Assembly (NCBI GenBank): GCA_947630185.1
Contig: CANRGT010000006.1
Location: forward strand, 30,405 to 94,404
Length of the DNA: 64,000 bases
From: an uncultured Clostridia bacterium
GTDB taxonomy: Bacteria > Bacillota > Clostridia > TANB77 > CAG-508
Direction: 5' to 3'
Part shown: piece after piece, positions 46,999-55,397 of the stretch
Numbering within the stretch: the first letter of the stretch is position 1
Layout: each line of letters opens with the position of its first letter
Program-made: the position numbers and the translations under genes
The notes under the pieces: model-generated
Told to the model about the DNA's origin: nothing
The model's database searches: none
Seen by the model: the letters and a program-made list of their open reading frames with translations, nothing else

Positions 46999-49770
46999 CT
47001 ATACCCAATGATTAAATGTTCTTATAGCTCCTAAGTATTTGCTAACATCTGCATTACTTAGTCCTCTATCTGCTAAGCCTTCTTTTAAACGCTTATAATT
47101 TTCTTCTTTTCCCCCTACTTGTTGTGCCATTTTTGCTAATATAATTCTTTCATTAGAAGTTCTTTGTTCTGGAGTTGTTGCATCTCCAAATTCTTTAGCT
47201 TTCATAGCTTTTATAATTATATCATCATCGGTTACTCCATACTCTCTATATTTTCTTACTTCTTCTTGTAGCATCTTTTCAGCTTCTACTTTAGTTATTT
47301 TAAATTTTTCCTTATATTTTTCTATTCTTTTAGCACTCTTTAATGCTTGTTCTTCAAGTTTTGAGTTTAATTCTTCTTTTGAATGAGTTGCCTCATAAAA
47401 CTTATTATATTCATCGCTAACCTTATCTTTTAGAGAAAATGCTTTTTTAGCTAGTCCTTCTCCTGCCATCAAACCTGCTCCTGCTCCTACAGCTCCATAT
47501 TTAAACACATTTGAGAAATCGTCAGATACTAATCCAGCAGTTAATCCTATAGTTGCACCAGTTCCCATTAATCCTGCTTTTAAAGTTCCTTTTGCTAAAG
47601 CTTTTATAAGTCGTGGCCCTATATACTTAGCACCTTTTACAATTCTTTGACTTTTTGTAAGAGTTTTTTTATTGTTCCTTGGTCTAGTATTTTGACTTTC
47701 ATTATCTCTATTTGCTAATCTATTCAATTCTTCTAGTGCTTCTCTTTCTTGTTTCTCTTGTGAATTATCATCTTGTTGTGAATTGTTGTTATCTTGTGGG
47801 TTATTGTTTGCTTGTTCTGATTGGTTATTATTTTCATTATTATTATTTGGTTGTGTATTACTACTATCAAAAGTTTGATTACCATTTTGTCCATTATTTT
47901 GACTATTATCTTGTCCATTACCCTGTCCATTGCCTTGTCCGTTATATGTTGGTGGTTGATTTCCACCATCTCCTTCAGTATCTTGATTTTCATTTGTTGT
48001 AGGTGGATTTTGTGGACTACTTCCACCACCTAAACCAGTTCCAGTAGTTCCAAATACACTTCCCATTAATTGATTTATATCTTTATCTGGTTTTCTATTT
48101 GCTTGTTTTATTTTATTATCTTTTTCCTTTGGTTCTTTATTTTGTTTTTTATTATTACCTCCTAATTTTTGACTTAGCATACTAATTCCTTTAACAGCTA
48201 AAGCTCCACCTAAGGCTGCTGATGTAGTTGATACTGTAGATGCTTTATTAAATCCAAAGAATTTCATCATTATTTTTTCTGCTTGTAATATAAAGCCAAA
48301 TGCTACTAGTGCATAAAGAATATTATCATCTAATAGATCTATAGCTGTTCCTATTAAAACTGTATATAGTATTAAATGTACTGGTTGTATTAATAAATTA
48401 TATACATATTCTTTAAGCCAAGTCATAAATCCTTGTGCTTTACCATCATGCATTTTATCTAATGGGTAGGTCATAGCCATTAATGGTGCTATCATAGTTA
48501 GGAATGTTAATATTAACAACCTTTTTAAATATCTAAATAAGAATAGTACTGTATACATTATTAGCCCCATATACATCACTGTATATCCAAAGCTATGTAA
48601 TAATACTTGAGCATCAGTATATTCTTCTGGCATTATTTGCATATCAAGCCTTACTTTACCCATTAGGTTGGTTTCCAATTTTATGCTGTCATAATCAACA
48701 TTTTTTCCATCTAAAGTATAATAAACATCATCATCTCCGTTAAATTTTACATTACATTCATATTTTAAGTTTGCACTATTTACTACGTCTATAATTTCTT
48801 CTGTCAAAGTAACTGCAAACGACATTATATAATGCATAAAAAATATTAAGCACATAGCTACAAGCCAATCATATAAACGCGTCTTATATTTTGCTCTGTC
48901 TTCCATCGAACTACTTATAATTATTCTAATTGCTATATATACTAGTATAGAAAGTAACATTACTATTGAAAAATTTCTTAATGCATAATACCACTTTGAA
49001 ACTATAGGTTGTAATTCCATTGATGATGAATCTACTATATCTGATGGAACTTGTGTAATATCACAAATTGTTAAAAAACCTTTTATGGTTGTTTCTCTTT
49101 TAAGTCCAAAAATTCCATCTTTTGTTTCTGTTATATCAAATTCCATTTTATATGATTTTTGTTCATTTTTATAATAATACTCAGCACTATAATTTCCTTT
49201 TTCATTTTTACTTGGTCCTGTTAAATTTTTTTTATTATATTCATAACCATTGTCTTTAAACCATTGTTTTATAGCTTTATTCATGTTCATTTTGTATTTT
49301 ACTTCTGAAATTGCAGTAGTTACTGGGGAGGTTTCTTGTTCATCATACTCATCATTCATAGCTTTTGGCTCTGCTGGATTAAAGAAATTCACATCTAATA
49401 AAGGTACGCTATTACTAAACATTTCTTCAGGAGAAATATTAAATTTTGGTAATTTTATAGATTGAACTGCTACTGGTACAGTTGCTCCAAGTCCTCCACT
49501 ATACTGAGTTTTGGTCTCTGCAAAATCAAGAAAAGTTTGCTCTTGTCCCAATATTATGTATTGTATTCCCCAAATAACTGCATCAGATACTCCTAGGAGC
49601 AAATCTTTAATTGGCTCGAATAATATCCCAAATCCATAATCTGTTCCGTCTTTCTTATCATCTGTAGCCTTAACTTGGGAAACATTAGAAAATATGAAAT
49701 TAAATAATATTACAAAAAGTATTGTAATAATTATCTTCTGTGCCATTCCTTTCTCTGTAATTTTTTTCAT
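46999..49770 (-). CDS. VirB6/TrbL-like polytopic membrane protein, paralogue 1
   Basis: 923 residues, the first of the four after the VirB4 ATPase gene (9-base gap, so translation is coupled). It has the signal helix MAQKIIITILFVILFNFIFS, then the shared block EPIKDLLLGVSDAVIWGIQY. The variable ectodomain (about 60-275) contains a positively charged YKMNMNKAIKQWFKDNGYEY segment also hinted at in paralogue 3 (AVGALKAWFSAKGEYG). The VirB6-type membrane core runs from about 280 to 520, and the linker after INQLMGSVFGTTG is rich in Gly, Gln and Asn (560-690). The C-terminal block has GTGATIGLTAGLVSDDFSNV followed by the charged KITKVEAEKMLQEEVRKYRE tail. This is probably the ancestral or main channel subunit given its place next to VirB4. 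Confidence 0.87.
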   Translation of the reverse strand: MKKITEKGMAQKIIITILFVILFNFIFSNVSQVKATDDKKDGTDYGFGILFEPIKDLLLGVSDAVIWGIQYIILGQEQTFLDFAETKTQYSGGLGATVPVAVQSIKLPKFNISPEEMFSNSVPLLDVNFFNPAEPKAMNDEYDEQETSPVTTAISEVKYKMNMNKAIKQWFKDNGYEYNKKNLTGPSKNEKGNYSAEYYYKNEQKSYKMEFDITETKDGIFGLKRETTIKGFLTICDITQVPSDIVDSSSMELQPIVSKWYYALRNFSIVMLLSILVYIAIRIIISSSMEDRAKYKTRLYDWLVAMCLIFFMHYIMSFAVTLTEEIIDVVNSANLKYECNVKFNGDDDVYYTLDGKNVDYDSIKLETNLMGKVRLDMQIMPEEYTDAQVLLHSFGYTVMYMGLIMYTVLFLFRYLKRLLILTFLTMIAPLMAMTYPLDKMHDGKAQGFMTWLKEYVYNLLIQPVHLILYTVLIGTAIDLLDDNILYALVAFGFILQAEKIMMKFFGFNKASTVSTTSAALGGALAVKGISMLSQKLGGNNKKQNKEPKEKDNKIKQANRKPDKDINQLMGSVFGTTGTGLGGGSSPQNPPTTNENQDTEGDGGNQPPTYNGQGNGQGNGQDNSQNNGQNGNQTFDSSNTQPNNNNENNNQSEQANNNPQDNNNSQQDDNSQEKQEREALEELNRLANRDNESQNTRPRNNKKTLTKSQRIVKGAKYIGPRLIKALAKGTLKAGLMGTGATIGLTAGLVSDDFSNVFKYGAVGAGAGLMAGEGLAKKAFSLKDKVSDEYNKFYEATHSKEELNSKLEEQALKSAKRIEKYKEKFKITKVEAEKMLQEEVRKYREYGVTDDDIIIKAMKAKEFGDATTPEQRTSNERIILAKMAQQVGGKEENYKRLKEGLADRGLSNADVSKYLGAIRTFNHWV

Positions 49771-49779
49771 ACCTTCCTC

Positions 49780-51756
49780 CTAATAAAGCTGTCTCTGACC
49801 TCTACTCTTCTTTTGCGCTAATTTATTTAAGTTTGTTTCAACAAATTCAAACTCTTTTGCAGTAGGTTGTATTTGAATAATTGCACTATCTGCTCCTACT
49901 TTTAAAAGTCCTTCACCTTTAAAGCATGTTATTAAAAAGTTTGCTTCACCTTCACTTAATTTAAATACTTCTTTTAAGTACCCAATTTCTGATTTATCTT
50001 GTGCTAAAAATAGCTTTGTATCTGATGATGTTAAAACTGCTTGTGCTTCTGGTTTTTCATAAAAGTCTTGGAATCTTTGTGAAATAATAGCAAGTGATAC
50101 ATTTCTTTTTCTTGCACGACGTGCCATTGTGTTTAAGAAATCAACAGCCTCTGGGTATGGTAAAAGCATCCATGCCTCATCTACTAAAACCCTCTTCTTA
50201 GCTGCCTTTGTTCTATCTTCACTGTTTTTCTTAACGTATTTTTCCCAAATCCATGCAAGCAATATTTGTTGTGCAAGTGGTCTTGCGAATCTTTCCTCTA
50301 ATTGTGAAATATCTAGGTTTATAAATAATGTGCCATCTAATAAATCAAATGTAGATTGTCCATCAAAATATGCCATTTGTCCATCATATTCCCTTATGTA
50401 TTGTTTCATAACTTTTAATAAATAACTATAATGGAAGCTATAATCTGCATTTTTATTGTCTGCTGCTTTTTGTTGTATTCTTTTATACCAAGAACCTATT
50501 GTAGGCATTTTTTTCTTTTCTTTTCCTAACATATTTCCAGATTTCATATTGCTAGAAGCTTCATATAAGCTATCTGGATCAGAATTAATTCCATTTGCTG
50601 CATATTCCTCACTTACAGATTCTGCTATAATTTGTTTTGTAAGTTCATTTACTTCCTGGCTTCTAGTACTACCTCTTGCCATTGTAAGTAAAGCTTGTGT
50701 TACGTCCTCTACTTTGTTTTCTACATTTAGTACTACTCTATCTCTACCTGTTATTTCATCTTTAATTACCTCTGTTTCAATATCAAAGATGTTTATAACT
50801 GTTTTTGATGTTGGAGATAATACTACATTAACTCCACCTAAGCTCTCTGCAACTATGCTATACTCACCTTCAGCATCTAGTGCTAAACTTTGTATTCCCA
50901 TTAAAACTGCTGAACGAGAAATTAAAGTTTTCATAGTAACTGATTTACCAGCACCAGATTTAGCAAATATAACCATGTTATAATTTGTTAATGAATTGTG
51001 GAAGTTATCAAACAAAATTGGTACACCAGTCTGTTTATTAATTCCAAGTGGAATTCCTGTTGGATGTCCTACTTCTGATGTAGTAAATGGAAATACTGTT
51101 CCCATAGACCTACGGTCAAAAGTATGTGTTTTTCTAATTTTATCTTCCATCAAAGGTAAGTTTGATTGGAATGCTTCTTCTTGCATTGCCCATGCACTTT
51201 TTATATTTACTAAAGATTTTGACATTTCTGTTGTTAATAACTTTGTATACTTGTTAAGATCTTTTAAGCTATATGCAAATAATGTAGCTACAATTGAAGC
51301 TTCATATAATTTATTAAATCCTGCTGCTATCTCATCTCTTAGTTGTTCTGCTTCTAATCTTTTTTGAGTTAAAATACTCTCCCTGTTAATATTTCCTCTA
51401 TCTGCAGCTACAATTCTTTCTGTTTCTAGCTCATTTATAACTCTATTTAAATCATTTTGTGACTTAGACTCTTGCATTGGATTAATATATATTGATGTAT
51501 TAATATCTCCAAATAAATACATATCTCTAAATAATTCAGGGAAAGTACACATTCTTGGTAGAGCAGATATGAAAAAGCTTCTTGCATATCTTGTTACATT
51601 TGAAATTATCTCTAAGTGATCTATATTACTTGCATCTATTCCAGATGGTGCTATTAATTCTTTAATTGTCTTCTTTCTTAAAATTTTATACTCATCAGGC
51701 TTTGAATAATCATTAAGCTGATTTTGTAGTTTTTGCTGTTTCTCTTTCTTGCTCAT
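49780..51756 (-). CDS. VirB4-family secretion ATPase
   Basis: 658-residue ATPase that powers assembly and transport in type IV systems from the cytoplasmic face. An N-terminal domain (about 30-230: RYARSFFISALPRMCTFPEL) is followed by the RecA-like motor with Walker A FAKSGAGKSVTMKTL near 264, Walker B KRVLVDEAWMLLPYPEAV near 525, and the downstream ARRARKRNVSLAIISQRFQDF motif typical of VirB4/TraC. All motor motifs are intact. Its start at 51756 overlaps the upstream gene by 44 bases, with its GAAGGAGG site inside that gene. VirB4 is the one signature gene shared by all type IV machines, which makes the assignment of the whole locus firm. A VirD4 coupling ATPase is not encoded next to it. 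Confidence 0.95.
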   Translation of the reverse strand: MSKKEKQQKLQNQLNDYSKPDEYKILRKKTIKELIAPSGIDASNIDHLEIISNVTRYARSFFISALPRMCTFPELFRDMYLFGDINTSIYINPMQESKSQNDLNRVINELETERIVAADRGNINRESILTQKRLEAEQLRDEIAAGFNKLYEASIVATLFAYSLKDLNKYTKLLTTEMSKSLVNIKSAWAMQEEAFQSNLPLMEDKIRKTHTFDRRSMGTVFPFTTSEVGHPTGIPLGINKQTGVPILFDNFHNSLTNYNMVIFAKSGAGKSVTMKTLISRSAVLMGIQSLALDAEGEYSIVAESLGGVNVVLSPTSKTVINIFDIETEVIKDEITGRDRVVLNVENKVEDVTQALLTMARGSTRSQEVNELTKQIIAESVSEEYAANGINSDPDSLYEASSNMKSGNMLGKEKKKMPTIGSWYKRIQQKAADNKNADYSFHYSYLLKVMKQYIREYDGQMAYFDGQSTFDLLDGTLFINLDISQLEERFARPLAQQILLAWIWEKYVKKNSEDRTKAAKKRVLVDEAWMLLPYPEAVDFLNTMARRARKRNVSLAIISQRFQDFYEKPEAQAVLTSSDTKLFLAQDKSEIGYLKEVFKLSEGEANFLITCFKGEGLLKVGADSAIIQIQPTAKEFEFVETNLNKLAQKKSRGQRQLY

Positions 51757-52939
51757 CTTCTTTTGTACCTCCTTCTTTATTTACTTTTTTCTTTGGTCTT
51801 CCTCGTCTCTTGACTGCATCAGTATCTATTTTTTCTATTGCATTTTCAGCAACATCTTGTCCTAAAATTTTGCTGTTTTGTGAAATAATGAATTTTGCCA
51901 TTTCATCAATTAAGTCTTCCATTTCATCTTTCTTTTTGTTATATTTCTTCTCTTTTTCTGATTTTGCTTCAGATATTTTTTCATTTGCCTTTTCAAAAGC
52001 TTCTCTTTCTATCTTTTCATCTAATGCTTTAATCTTTTTATCTAATACATCAGGAGCTGTTGAATATAATTCATCATATCCAGCATTTAAAGCTTTATCA
52101 ACTCCATAAATTTCTGCATCATCACGATTGTAAGCTACATATAGTAAATCTACTAATTCATTAGAATCTAAAACTTTACCATTTATCCCGCAAACACCTA
52201 ATGTTCTAATAACTGATTGTGCCCTTGTATACAATTCAGAGAAAGCCAAATTTCTAATTTCTTGTTTATCAAAATCATTTTCCTTTAATTCTTCTGAGTA
52301 ATATGGAATAACCACATAATATTTTTGATTTAATACACTTTTATTTAAGCTCATTCTTTCTGTAGTATATATAATATCTTTTCCATACTCATAAAGGTTT
52401 GTTAACTTTGTTAATTCATAAAATGCTGCATTTAATTCTTCTTGTGAATATTCTCCAGAATTCAACATTTTATCGTATTTTTTCTTTTCGTTATCTAATT
52501 CTTGTTGTATTTCATCTACTTTTACACGATAATTTTGAATACTACTTTCTAGATTTATTGTTCTAGTTTGTGTATATATTTGAATTGGATGTCTCAAGGT
52601 ATTTAAGAACTGAATAAATCCTTCTTCTACTGCATTTTTTTCAACTTCTGACATCAAGTCATAATTGACACCTTGGCATTCTACTACCATAATGTACTTT
52701 AATCCATTTTTAGTACAAATCATATTATCTTCAACCTTATCAAATTCCATAAAGTCAAAAACAGGAACTGTAGAAAAGACCTTAGTTTTCTTATTTATTT
52801 CTTCTTCATTATTAGGATTTTCTTGTGTAGCCTCTTTTTCTAACTTTTTAGATTTCAAATATAATAAGCAAAGAATTGCAAGTAAAAATAACATTATGCA
52901 TAAGACTACTGTTAATACTATTGTCATTGTATCAATCAT
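51713..52939 (-). CDS. Membrane protein resembling a VirB4/TraC N-terminal domain, without ATPase motor
   Basis: 408 residues. One N-terminal membrane helix (about 5-28, MTIVLTVVLCIMLFLLAILCLLYL) is followed by a cytoplasmic domain. The stretch NGLKYIMVVECQGVNYDLMS ... VEEGFIQFLNTLRHPIQIYTQTRTINLE resembles the non-catalytic N-terminal domain that precedes the motor in VirB4/TraC ATPases. A coiled-coil insert (IQQELDNEKKKYDKML) and a charged helical tail rich in Lys/Glu (about 300-408) follow. There is no Walker A. It lies between PrgI (4-base overlap, ATGA) and VirB4 (44-base overlap), so the three are translated together. I infer a membrane tether or adaptor for VirB4. The similarity is by eye and moderate. 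Confidence 0.75.
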   Translation of the reverse strand: MIDTMTIVLTVVLCIMLFLLAILCLLYLKSKKLEKEATQENPNNEEEINKKTKVFSTVPVFDFMEFDKVEDNMICTKNGLKYIMVVECQGVNYDLMSEVEKNAVEEGFIQFLNTLRHPIQIYTQTRTINLESSIQNYRVKVDEIQQELDNEKKKYDKMLNSGEYSQEELNAAFYELTKLTNLYEYGKDIIYTTERMSLNKSVLNQKYYVVIPYYSEELKENDFDKQEIRNLAFSELYTRAQSVIRTLGVCGINGKVLDSNELVDLLYVAYNRDDAEIYGVDKALNAGYDELYSTAPDVLDKKIKALDEKIEREAFEKANEKISEAKSEKEKKYNKKKDEMEDLIDEMAKFIISQNSKILGQDVAENAIEKIDTDAVKRRGRPKKKVNKEGGTKEDEQERETAKTTKSA

Positions 52940-53277
52940 TGTTTTTTTCCTCCTTGTAAATATATATTTTCTTTCCGTCTTGTTTTAAATTTTATTGCAC
53001 GCTTTATAATTTCATCTATGTTTTCTCCACCTGTTTTCTTAGTAAATTCAAATCTTCCTAATTCTGGCATTTTAAAGGTTCCAATTGCAAAACCAATTAC
53101 TGCAATAGATGCTACGATTATAATTCCGACCATTTTCATATTAAATGCAGAAAAGATGAAATAAAATGGAAGTCCAATGAGAGCTGCTACAATAGTATAA
53201 ATAAAACTTTTTGTAGAAAAAATAAATAAAATTCTACCTTCGCCTTTCACATTTCTAGGTAATTCATAGGTACCCAT
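52936..53277 (-). CDS. PrgI-family (VirB3-like) inner-membrane protein
   Basis: 113 residues with two adjacent membrane helices (about 22-42, FIYTIVAALIGLPFYFIF, and 48-68, VGIIIVASIAVIGFAIGTF), preceded by YELPRNVKGEGRILFIFSTK and followed by the charged MPELGRFEFTKKTGGENIDEIIKRAIKFK. This N-terminal pattern (Y-x-V/L-P, E-K-I-L-F, then two helices and a positively charged tail) is that of the PrgI family of Gram-positive conjugation systems, the counterpart of VirB3, which docks VirB4 to the membrane. Position directly before the VirB4 pair agrees. It has a GGAGG site and follows a terminator, so expression probably depends on read-through or on a weak promoter in the 164-base gap. Confidence 0.88.
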   Translation of the reverse strand: MGTYELPRNVKGEGRILFIFSTKSFIYTIVAALIGLPFYFIFSAFNMKMVGIIIVASIAVIGFAIGTFKMPELGRFEFTKKTGGENIDEIIKRAIKFKTRRKENIYLQGGKKQ

Positions 53278-53374
53278 TATGGCTTTCCTCCTTTGTTTTA
53301 ATTTCTATATAAATCTAATTATACTTATTATAATTATATCAAATAATAGCGAAAATTGTAAATAAAAAGCGAAA

Positions 53375-53400
53375 AAAAAGTGCATTAATATGCACTTTTT
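53375..53400 (-). terminator. Internal terminator between the pilin genes and the channel genes
   Basis: AAAAAGTGCA (53375-53384) pairs perfectly with TGCACTTTTT (53391-53400), and the minus strand continues with TTTTTTTT-CGCTTTTT. It lies 41 bases after the pilin stop codon at 53442 and before prgI, so it would keep pilin mRNA much more abundant than the downstream channel mRNA. Confidence 0.85.
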
Positions 53401-53441
53401 AATAATATTGTAACAATATTGTAATTGTCTTGTAATATATT

Positions 53442-53831
53442 CTATGCTTTTATGTTAGATGCTAAGTCTACAACAACTTTTGTTATAGCTGATGCACCAA
53501 ATATTAAAATTGCACCTACTAAGTATGGAATCATTGTCTTCTTGTATTCTGCTTTTTCTGAAGCACTTCCCATCATGTACTTAATACCTAATACTAATAG
53601 AATAACAACTGCTACAACAACACCAACTGTTGTTATAATACCAATAATTTGGTTACCAATAGTTGCAACTGAACCACTTGCAGTAGTATTAGTACCATGT
53701 AAGCTGTTTGCTAAGCCTACTGGATCAACATTTTCTTGAGATCCCCAATAAGCACTAACCATTGTTGTCATTGTAAAAAGTACCATAACTACCATTAACA
53801 TTACTGACATGATTTTCATAGATTTTTTCAT
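53442..53831 (-). CDS. VirB2/TrbC-like pilin-type small membrane protein, paralogue 3
   Basis: The ORF begins at 53852, but the GGAAGG site sits within those first codons, so the start is the ATG at 53831 (MKKSMKIMSVMLMVVMV), giving 129 residues. A signal peptide ends near SAYWG, a short Gly/Ser/Thr-rich ectodomain follows, then two membrane helices (IGIITTVGVVVAVVILLVLGIK and MIPYLVGAILIFGASAITKVVV) separated by the motif YMMGSASEKAEYKK. Two helices after a cleavable signal is the architecture of VirB2/TrbC pilins and of VirB2-like subunits in Gram-positive systems. The same middle motif occurs in the two other small genes upstream. It has its own promoter and terminator. Confidence 0.82.
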   Translation of the reverse strand: MKKSMKIMSVMLMVVMVLFTMTTMVSAYWGSQENVDPVGLANSLHGTNTTASGSVATIGNQIIGIITTVGVVVAVVILLVLGIKYMMGSASEKAEYKKTMIPYLVGAILIFGASAITKVVVDLASNIKA

Positions 53832-53868
53832 AATAAATATCCTTCCTTTCATTTTATGAATTTTTATA

Positions 53869-53896
53869 ATTATAATGTTTCATAAATTTGAAACAA
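53869..53896 (-). promoter_or_regulatory. Promoter of pilin paralogue 3
   Basis: On the minus strand TTGTTT (53891-53896) and TATAAT (53869-53874) are 16 bases apart, about 40 bases before the ATG at 53831. A GTTTCA-TGAAAC inverted repeat lies in the spacer. Confidence 0.55.
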
Positions 53897-53929
53897 TTTT
53901 AAAATCTAATTAAATAATTTTATATTTCA

Positions 53930-54307
53930 TTATCTTAAAAGTAAAATTACTAATCTCCAAATACCAAAGGCTCCAAAAAGAACAACACATCCAATTATAA
54001 ATGGTATTATAGATTCTTTTACCTTTACTTTTTGTTCTACACTTCCCATAATAAATTGTAATCCTAAAATGCCACCCATAATAACTGCTGCACAAGTTCC
54101 TACGATTAATAAAGTATTATATATTAAATCTGATGCTTCCTTTAATTTTTCTTGATCAACTGCTTCCTGAAATGTTTCTTTTCCAGAGTTCAAGAAGTTG
54201 TCAGCACCTGACACAAAATTGCTCGATGCTTGTACGAAATAAAATGGATGTACAAATATAGTGAATATCAACGCTATACAAATTATAAAAAATGTTTTTT
54301 TCACCAT
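53930..54307 (-). CDS. VirB2/TrbC-like pilin-type small membrane protein, paralogue 2
   Basis: 125 residues: signal peptide (VKKTFFIICIALIFTIFVHPFYFVQA), an ectodomain helix (FVSGADNFLNSGKETFQEAV), and two membrane helices (LIYNTLLIVGTCAAVIMGGILGLQFI and IIPFIIGCVVLFGAFGIWRLVI) joined by the loop IMGSVEQKVKVKES, which aligns with YMMGSASEKAEYKK in paralogue 3. It is the most divergent of the three and has a Cys in each helix region. It has its own strong promoter. VirB2-like pilus or channel subunit is inferred from size, topology and context. Confidence 0.78.
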   Translation of the reverse strand: MVKKTFFIICIALIFTIFVHPFYFVQASSNFVSGADNFLNSGKETFQEAVDQEKLKEASDLIYNTLLIVGTCAAVIMGGILGLQFIMGSVEQKVKVKESIIPFIIGCVVLFGAFGIWRLVILLLR

Positions 54308-54326
54308 AATTCGTCACTCCTTTTTT

Positions 54327-54355
54327 ATTATACTATATACTTTTTTTATTTGCAA
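54327..54355 (-). promoter_or_regulatory. Promoter of pilin paralogue 2
   Basis: On the minus strand TTGCAA (54350-54355) and TATAAT (54327-54332) are 17 bases apart, only about 20 bases before the start codon at 54307, so the leader is very short. Confidence 0.75.
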
Positions 54356-54372
54356 TTTATTTTTAATTTATA

Positions 54373-54849
54373 TTATAAAATAGTATTTGAAAGAGATGTA
54401 CTTGTAACTAATGATGCTATTAATTTTACTATAATAGAAGTGGTGAATAAAAATGCTATTCCTATTATATATGGAACCATACTCTTTTTATATTCTGCCT
54501 TCTCTGCTACACTTCCCATCATAAACTTAAGACCTAAAATTAAAGTTGCGACTACTGATACAACTACACCAACTGTAGTAATTGCTCCTATAACTTTATT
54601 TGCTTTTGAAACAATTGGTTCTGTGTCTGCACTATTAAGTTGATTTGGTTTAAATTTACTTGGATGATCTGTTACATCAGCACTACCAGAATCTTCAATT
54701 GTTCCGCTACCGCTGCCTCCTCCGCCGTCAGTAAGTGTTACTGAATCATATATCGCATATTGTGTCGCTTTGGCAAAATTAGGAGTAATAACTATTGTTA
54801 ATAAAATAAGTAACATAATAAAAACTAATATCTTCTTACTTTTTTTCAT
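54373..54849 (-). CDS. VirB2/TrbC-like pilin-type small membrane protein, paralogue 1
   Basis: 158 residues. The signal peptide (KKSKKILVFIMLLILLTIVITPNFAKA) is followed by a longer ectodomain with a Gly/Ser-rich stretch (GGGGSGSGTIEDSGSADVTD), then two membrane helices (IGAITTVGVVVSVVATLILGLK and MVPYIIGIAFLFTTSIIVKLIA) around the shared loop FMMGSVAEKAEYKK. The helices are very close to those of paralogue 3 (TTVGVVV, LGxKxMMGS), so these two are recent duplicates. First gene of the secretion locus, after a strong promoter with a GGAGG site. Confidence 0.82.
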   Translation of the reverse strand: MKKSKKILVFIMLLILLTIVITPNFAKATQYAIYDSVTLTDGGGGSGSGTIEDSGSADVTDHPSKFKPNQLNSADTEPIVSKANKVIGAITTVGVVVSVVATLILGLKFMMGSVAEKAEYKKSMVPYIIGIAFLFTTSIIVKLIASLVTSTSLSNTIL

Positions 54850-54920
54850 AGTTTTTCCTCCTTTGCTCTATAATAGTTATATAAATTATATCATCACACT
54901 TTTACATATGGTTATTATTT

Positions 54921-54949
54921 ATTATACAACATTTTTCGCACTTTTTCAA
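54921..54949 (-). promoter_or_regulatory. Main promoter of the secretion locus (pilin paralogue 1)
   Basis: On the minus strand TTGAAA (54944-54949) and TATAAT (54921-54926) are 17 bases apart, about 70 bases upstream of the ATG at 54849. A second GATATAAT sequence lies closer to the gene but lacks a good -35 box. Confidence 0.8.
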
Positions 54950-55029
54950 GTATTATATTAACATATCTTATTTTTGTTTGCTATGTTTTTATATAAATGT
55001 AATGAAAATGTAATATTTTTGTAACAAAA

Positions 55030-55073
55030 AATGCATATAATCCCTAGATATTAATCTAACGATTATATGCATT
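55030..55073 (-). terminator. Terminator after the Spo0E-like gene
   Basis: AATGCATATAATC (55030-55042) pairs perfectly with GATTATATGCATT (55061-55073), and the minus strand continues with a T-run. It separates the Spo0E-like gene from the secretion locus. Confidence 0.75.
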
Positions 55074-55106
55074 ATTCAAAGTTTATAGCTATAATAATTA
55101 TGAATT

Positions 55107-55352
55107 TTATTTAGAATAACTTATACTTTTTTCTTTATTTTTATTTAATTTTGGTTCAGTACTTTTATTTTTCTTTTCATTTGTTAGTCTTTTTTTCTTC
55201 TTTTTGCTGTTCAAATTAACATTTTTTCTATAATATTCTGCAATTAACTGGTCCAATTCCACGCTTAGTTGGTAAGTAACTTCATAATCATTTTTCTTAA
55301 GAATACTTTCATGTAATTTTTCTCTTAATTTACAAATTTCATCATTTAACAT
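55107..55352 (-). CDS. Spo0E-like aspartyl-phosphate phosphatase family protein
   Basis: 81 residues. The first 45 match the small helical-hairpin Spo0E family: LREKLHESILKKNDYEVTYQ, then the signature S-x2-LD-x-LI in LSVELDQLIAEYYRK. Spo0E proteins dephosphorylate Spo0A~P and hold back sporulation. The C-terminal 35 residues are a Lys-rich tail (KKKKKRLTNEKKNKSTEPK) that most family members lack and that may be disordered. An AGAGG-AG site precedes the ATG. It is a single-gene unit with a promoter (TTGACT at 55421, TATTTT at 55398) and terminator. A TTGACGAA sequence upstream fits the Spo0A-box core. Confidence 0.72.
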   Translation of the reverse strand: MLNDEICKLREKLHESILKKNDYEVTYQLSVELDQLIAEYYRKNVNLNSKKKKKRLTNEKKNKSTEPKLNKNKEKSISYSK

Positions 55353-55397
55353 ACCAAATCACTCTCCTCTTCCCATTTTTTTCTTTTGTATATATTT

